A DNA stretch of 64,000 nt from Arachis hypogaea (lineage: Eukaryota; Streptophyta; Magnoliopsida; Fabales; Fabaceae): assembly GCF_003086295.3 (NCBI RefSeq), contig NC_092047.1, positions 116,910,449 to 116,974,448 of the forward strand. The letters run 5' to 3'. The notes beneath the pieces are model-generated. The model did no database searches, had not been told where the DNA came from, and worked only from the letters and a program-made list of their open reading frames with translations. Shown piece after piece: positions 61,638 to 64,000 of the stretch (positions are counted from its first letter, which is position 1; each line of letters opens with the position of its first letter). A program made the position numbers and the translations under genes.

Positions 61638-64000
61638 ATGCTTGCAAATATAAGGAGAGTTGCCCAGTCTATTCTTCGTGTTCATAGGAACAGATATCAG
61701 GGAGTGAGTAGAAATGGGGCTTTTGTCTCAGCTGGACCTAATATCAATCGATGCAGGGTGTATATGCAAAATAAGTTTCCCAGTGAAGCATGTACTTCAT
61801 GCTTATGGCATGGAACTAGGGGGAACTTTCACAAAGGGTGTTCTTTCAGCAACTTTGCTGTAACCTCAACAAGTAATGCAGCAGCATATAATTCTCAAAT
61901 AGCTTGGAAATTTCTGTATAAAAAGTATTATTCCAATGGCCGCAACACATTAACCTCAATACATATGATTGCTCAGGCAGTGAGCCTCACTTTTGCTCGT
62001 TACTATTTGTTGGTCCCGAGTATCTTTGTACTAACTTGGGGAGAACTAGCATTGGCTCGGCAAAGAAATTCGCCACATGCAAAACGTTACCCGTCACAGA
62101 ATGCTTTGTATATGCATGCACAAGATGGGTACAACTACGTGTTAGTTTTTGCAGCCGCTATAGTAGAAGGCCTCATTTTGTTAGTGAGAGCTATCTATCT
62201 AGCAATGTTATTCTCTCCAAGTATACTGATGGCACCAGTTGCAGATTATTTTGGACCAGAGTTTAGGAAAGTGTGGCTCCGGGTAATTCATCGTACATTA
62301 GAAAAAGCAGGCCCGGCATTCATAAAATGGGGTCAATGGGCTGCTACACGACCTGATCTCTTTCCTCGGGATTTATGTATGAAACTTTCTGAACTTCATA
62401 CTAAAGCTCCCGAACATAGTTTTTACTACACAAAGAAAACTATAGAGAGAGCTTTTGGGCGAAAGATATCTGAAATTTTTGAAAACTTTGAAGAAGTTCC
62501 TGTAGCATCTGGTAGTATTGCTCAAGTGCATCGTGCTCTTTTAAGATCTACTTACCCTGGTCAGAAAACAAAGAGCCAGGTGGTTGCAGTGAAGGTTAGA
62601 CATCCTGGTGTGGGAGAATCTATTAGAAGAGATTTTGCAATTATCAATTTGATGGCAAAATCTTCAAGGTTTATTCCTGCTCTCAATTGGTTAAGATTGG
62701 ATGAAAGTGTTCAACAGTTTGCAGTTTTCATGTTGTCTCAAGTTGACCTTGCAAGGGAAGCTGCTCATTTGAGCCGTTTTATCTACAACTTCCGTAAATG
62801 GAAGGATGTCTCTTTTCCTAAGCCTGTCTATCCACTTGTGCATCCTGCAGTCTTGGTGGAAACCTATGAAAATGGGGAAAGTGTGTCATATTATGTTGAT
62901 GAACTTCAAGGACATGAGAGGATTAAAAGTGCTCTTGCTCATATTGGGACTCATGCACTTTTGAAGATGTTACTGGTAAAAAATGACATCTTTCATTTGC
63001 AATTTTTTTCCAACAATTTTTCATGCAATATAATTTGTGAACAATCAAGTTTTTCTTAATTCTATTAAATATGTATCTCTCAATTGACATGTAAAGAAAA
63101 AACTTTCATGGTTCTCTATAGGTGTTCTCTATTAAATATGCTAAGAGATTAGGCCTTATAATTTCTCTTCTTCTTAATGTAATTCCTTCTTTTGTAACCG
63201 AAAAAAGATATTAGCTTGTCTTGTTAGGAATATCAATAGAGGATTCATAAGCAAAGTTTTGGTTTTAAAATGTTGTAACAACAGCAAAAAGGAGGTTTTT
63301 TTTTTTTTTTGGGGGGGGGGGGGAGAGTTGTATAATTTCAAATAGTTTTTATGGAAAATTTTAGCATTAAATTGTTGCTTATCTTTATGTTATCTTCTGC
63401 TTGTATTTTCATGAAAATTTATAATCTTAGTTCTCATTAACTGTTATTAACTTGTACTATATAGATTTTCAATTTACGTTGGATGAAACATTAAACCGGG
63501 AACAGGTTATTTACTCTCTAGTTTGTATGCTTATGTTATGCTGCTTGTATTTCATGATAAACCTGGACCTTTCATTTTCTATAGCCTCTTTATGGTTTTT
63601 AGCTAATGGCAATTCTCTTTTATTTCAACAAATTTTCTTATTTGATCCACAAACAAATTTACTTTCTGACTTTCCTTGTTTGATCTATAATAATCATATT
63701 ACATCCTATTTCCTATGTTCAGTATGAACTAGAAGTTGGATCCTTTGGTATTTTAGACTTGAACATGATAAAGTTTAGCTTCCAATATATTGGGGTATAT
63801 TCTTTCAGGTGGATAACTTCATTCATGCAGACATGCATCCCGGAAATATCCTTGTTCGACTCTCTCAAAGCAAGCGCCGGAATCGGCTCTTCAAATCAAA
63901 GCCTCATGTGGTTTTCCTTGATGTAGGCATGACTGCTGAACTCTCTGGTAGTGACCGGGTAAATCTATTGGAATTTTTCAAAGCTGTTGCCCGCCGTGAT
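61638..64000 (+). CDS. ABC1/UbiB atypical kinase (ADCK2-like), 5' part, cut by the window end
   Basis: Exons are 61631-62975 (ATG at 61638) and 63809-64000, continuing past the window. 510 codons are visible. The N-terminal ~150 residues are basic and Ser/Asn-rich without many acidic residues, then hydrophobic segments follow (VLVFAAAIVEGLILLVRAIY), so a mitochondrial or plastid membrane location is likely. Kinase-like marks: KWGQ (residues 230-233, the KxGQ motif of UbiB proteins), the Ala-rich loop ASGSIAQV (290-297), VAVKV with the presumed ATP-binding Lys at 319, QVDLAREA, HADMHPGN (452-459, catalytic loop), and LDVGM with the metal-binding Asp at 484. The region before HADMHPGN (FPKP, VLVETYE) resembles ADCK2 more than ADCK1/3. 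ABC1 proteins support ubiquinone or other prenyl-lipid metabolism; direct substrates are unclear. The start codon overlaps the stop of a possible upstream frame. No lesion is seen. Confidence 0.92.
62976..63808 (+). other. Intron of the ABC1K gene
   Basis: GT at 62976 and AG at 63808, phase 0. It joins KMLL to VDNFIHADMHPG. It contains a T13-G13 homopolymer junction near 63299-63323. Open frames inside it are not believable genes. Confidence 0.85.

Noticed and set aside
63452..63727. Open frame inside the ABC1K intron
   Set aside because: The flanking exons join in phase 0 across it and rebuild the HADMHPGN catalytic loop. The frame itself has no domain.

Overview
This is a 64 kb AT-rich nuclear window from a flowering plant. 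Introns are GT-AG, intergenic DNA is very AT-rich, and MITE-like inverted repeats and microsatellites are frequent. The gene families (SG11 R2R3-MYB, STP hexose transporter, VAP/MSP, ABC1K, CC-NBS-LRR, RPA70-like, plant mobile domain) fit a dicot. The gene models and repeat styles suggest a legume, possibly Arachis, but that is inference. No rRNA, tRNA, CRISPR or bacterial-type operon was seen.

Intact genes. (1) A three-exon STP1-type monosaccharide/H+ symporter at 22330-25159 (+, 518 aa). (2) A seven-exon VAP4-type MSP-domain protein at 32856-36060 (-, 271 aa). (3) A three-exon subgroup-11 R2R3-MYB (MYB41/49/74/102 type) at 46321-47434 (+, 315 aa) with ABRE-like promoter motifs. (4) The 5' part of a UbiB/ABC1 atypical kinase (ADCK2-like) at 61638 to the window end (+).

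Broken genes. An F-box/F-box-associated gene at 2348-3562 (-) has one in-frame TGA and is otherwise open. A nine-exon RPA70-like ssDNA-binding protein gene at 8076-10561 (-) keeps all its splice sites but carries two nonsense codons and a 2-nt frameshift. A CC-NBS-LRR relic (28018-31501, -) is shredded and split by about 1.8 kb containing a MITE and a young 116-bp duplication.

Mobile DNA. The most structured mobile object is 41086-44455. It is a Mutator-like element with long divergent terminal inverted repeats and an apparent imperfect 9-bp target duplication. It carries a decayed plant-mobile-domain gene running inward from the left and the first exons of a MULE transposase running inward from the right; the transposase core is missing. 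Other elements are a 724-bp hAT-like element with a perfect 8-bp duplication, a Tourist-like MITE inside the NBS-LRR relic, a near-perfect 57-bp-arm snapback hairpin, several fold-back elements, short palindromes with a CGGACCGTCCG core at two loci, a LINE 3' remnant and a possible LTR fragment. A four-copy degenerate direct-repeat array of unknown origin lies at about 4.79-6.75 kb.

The rest (notably 10.6-22.2 kb and 47.4-59.1 kb) is AT-rich intergenic DNA with no gene I can support. I did not find a clear new biological system. The best leads are the MULE/PMD composite, the single-stop F-box gene, the RPA70 pseudogene and the four-copy array.
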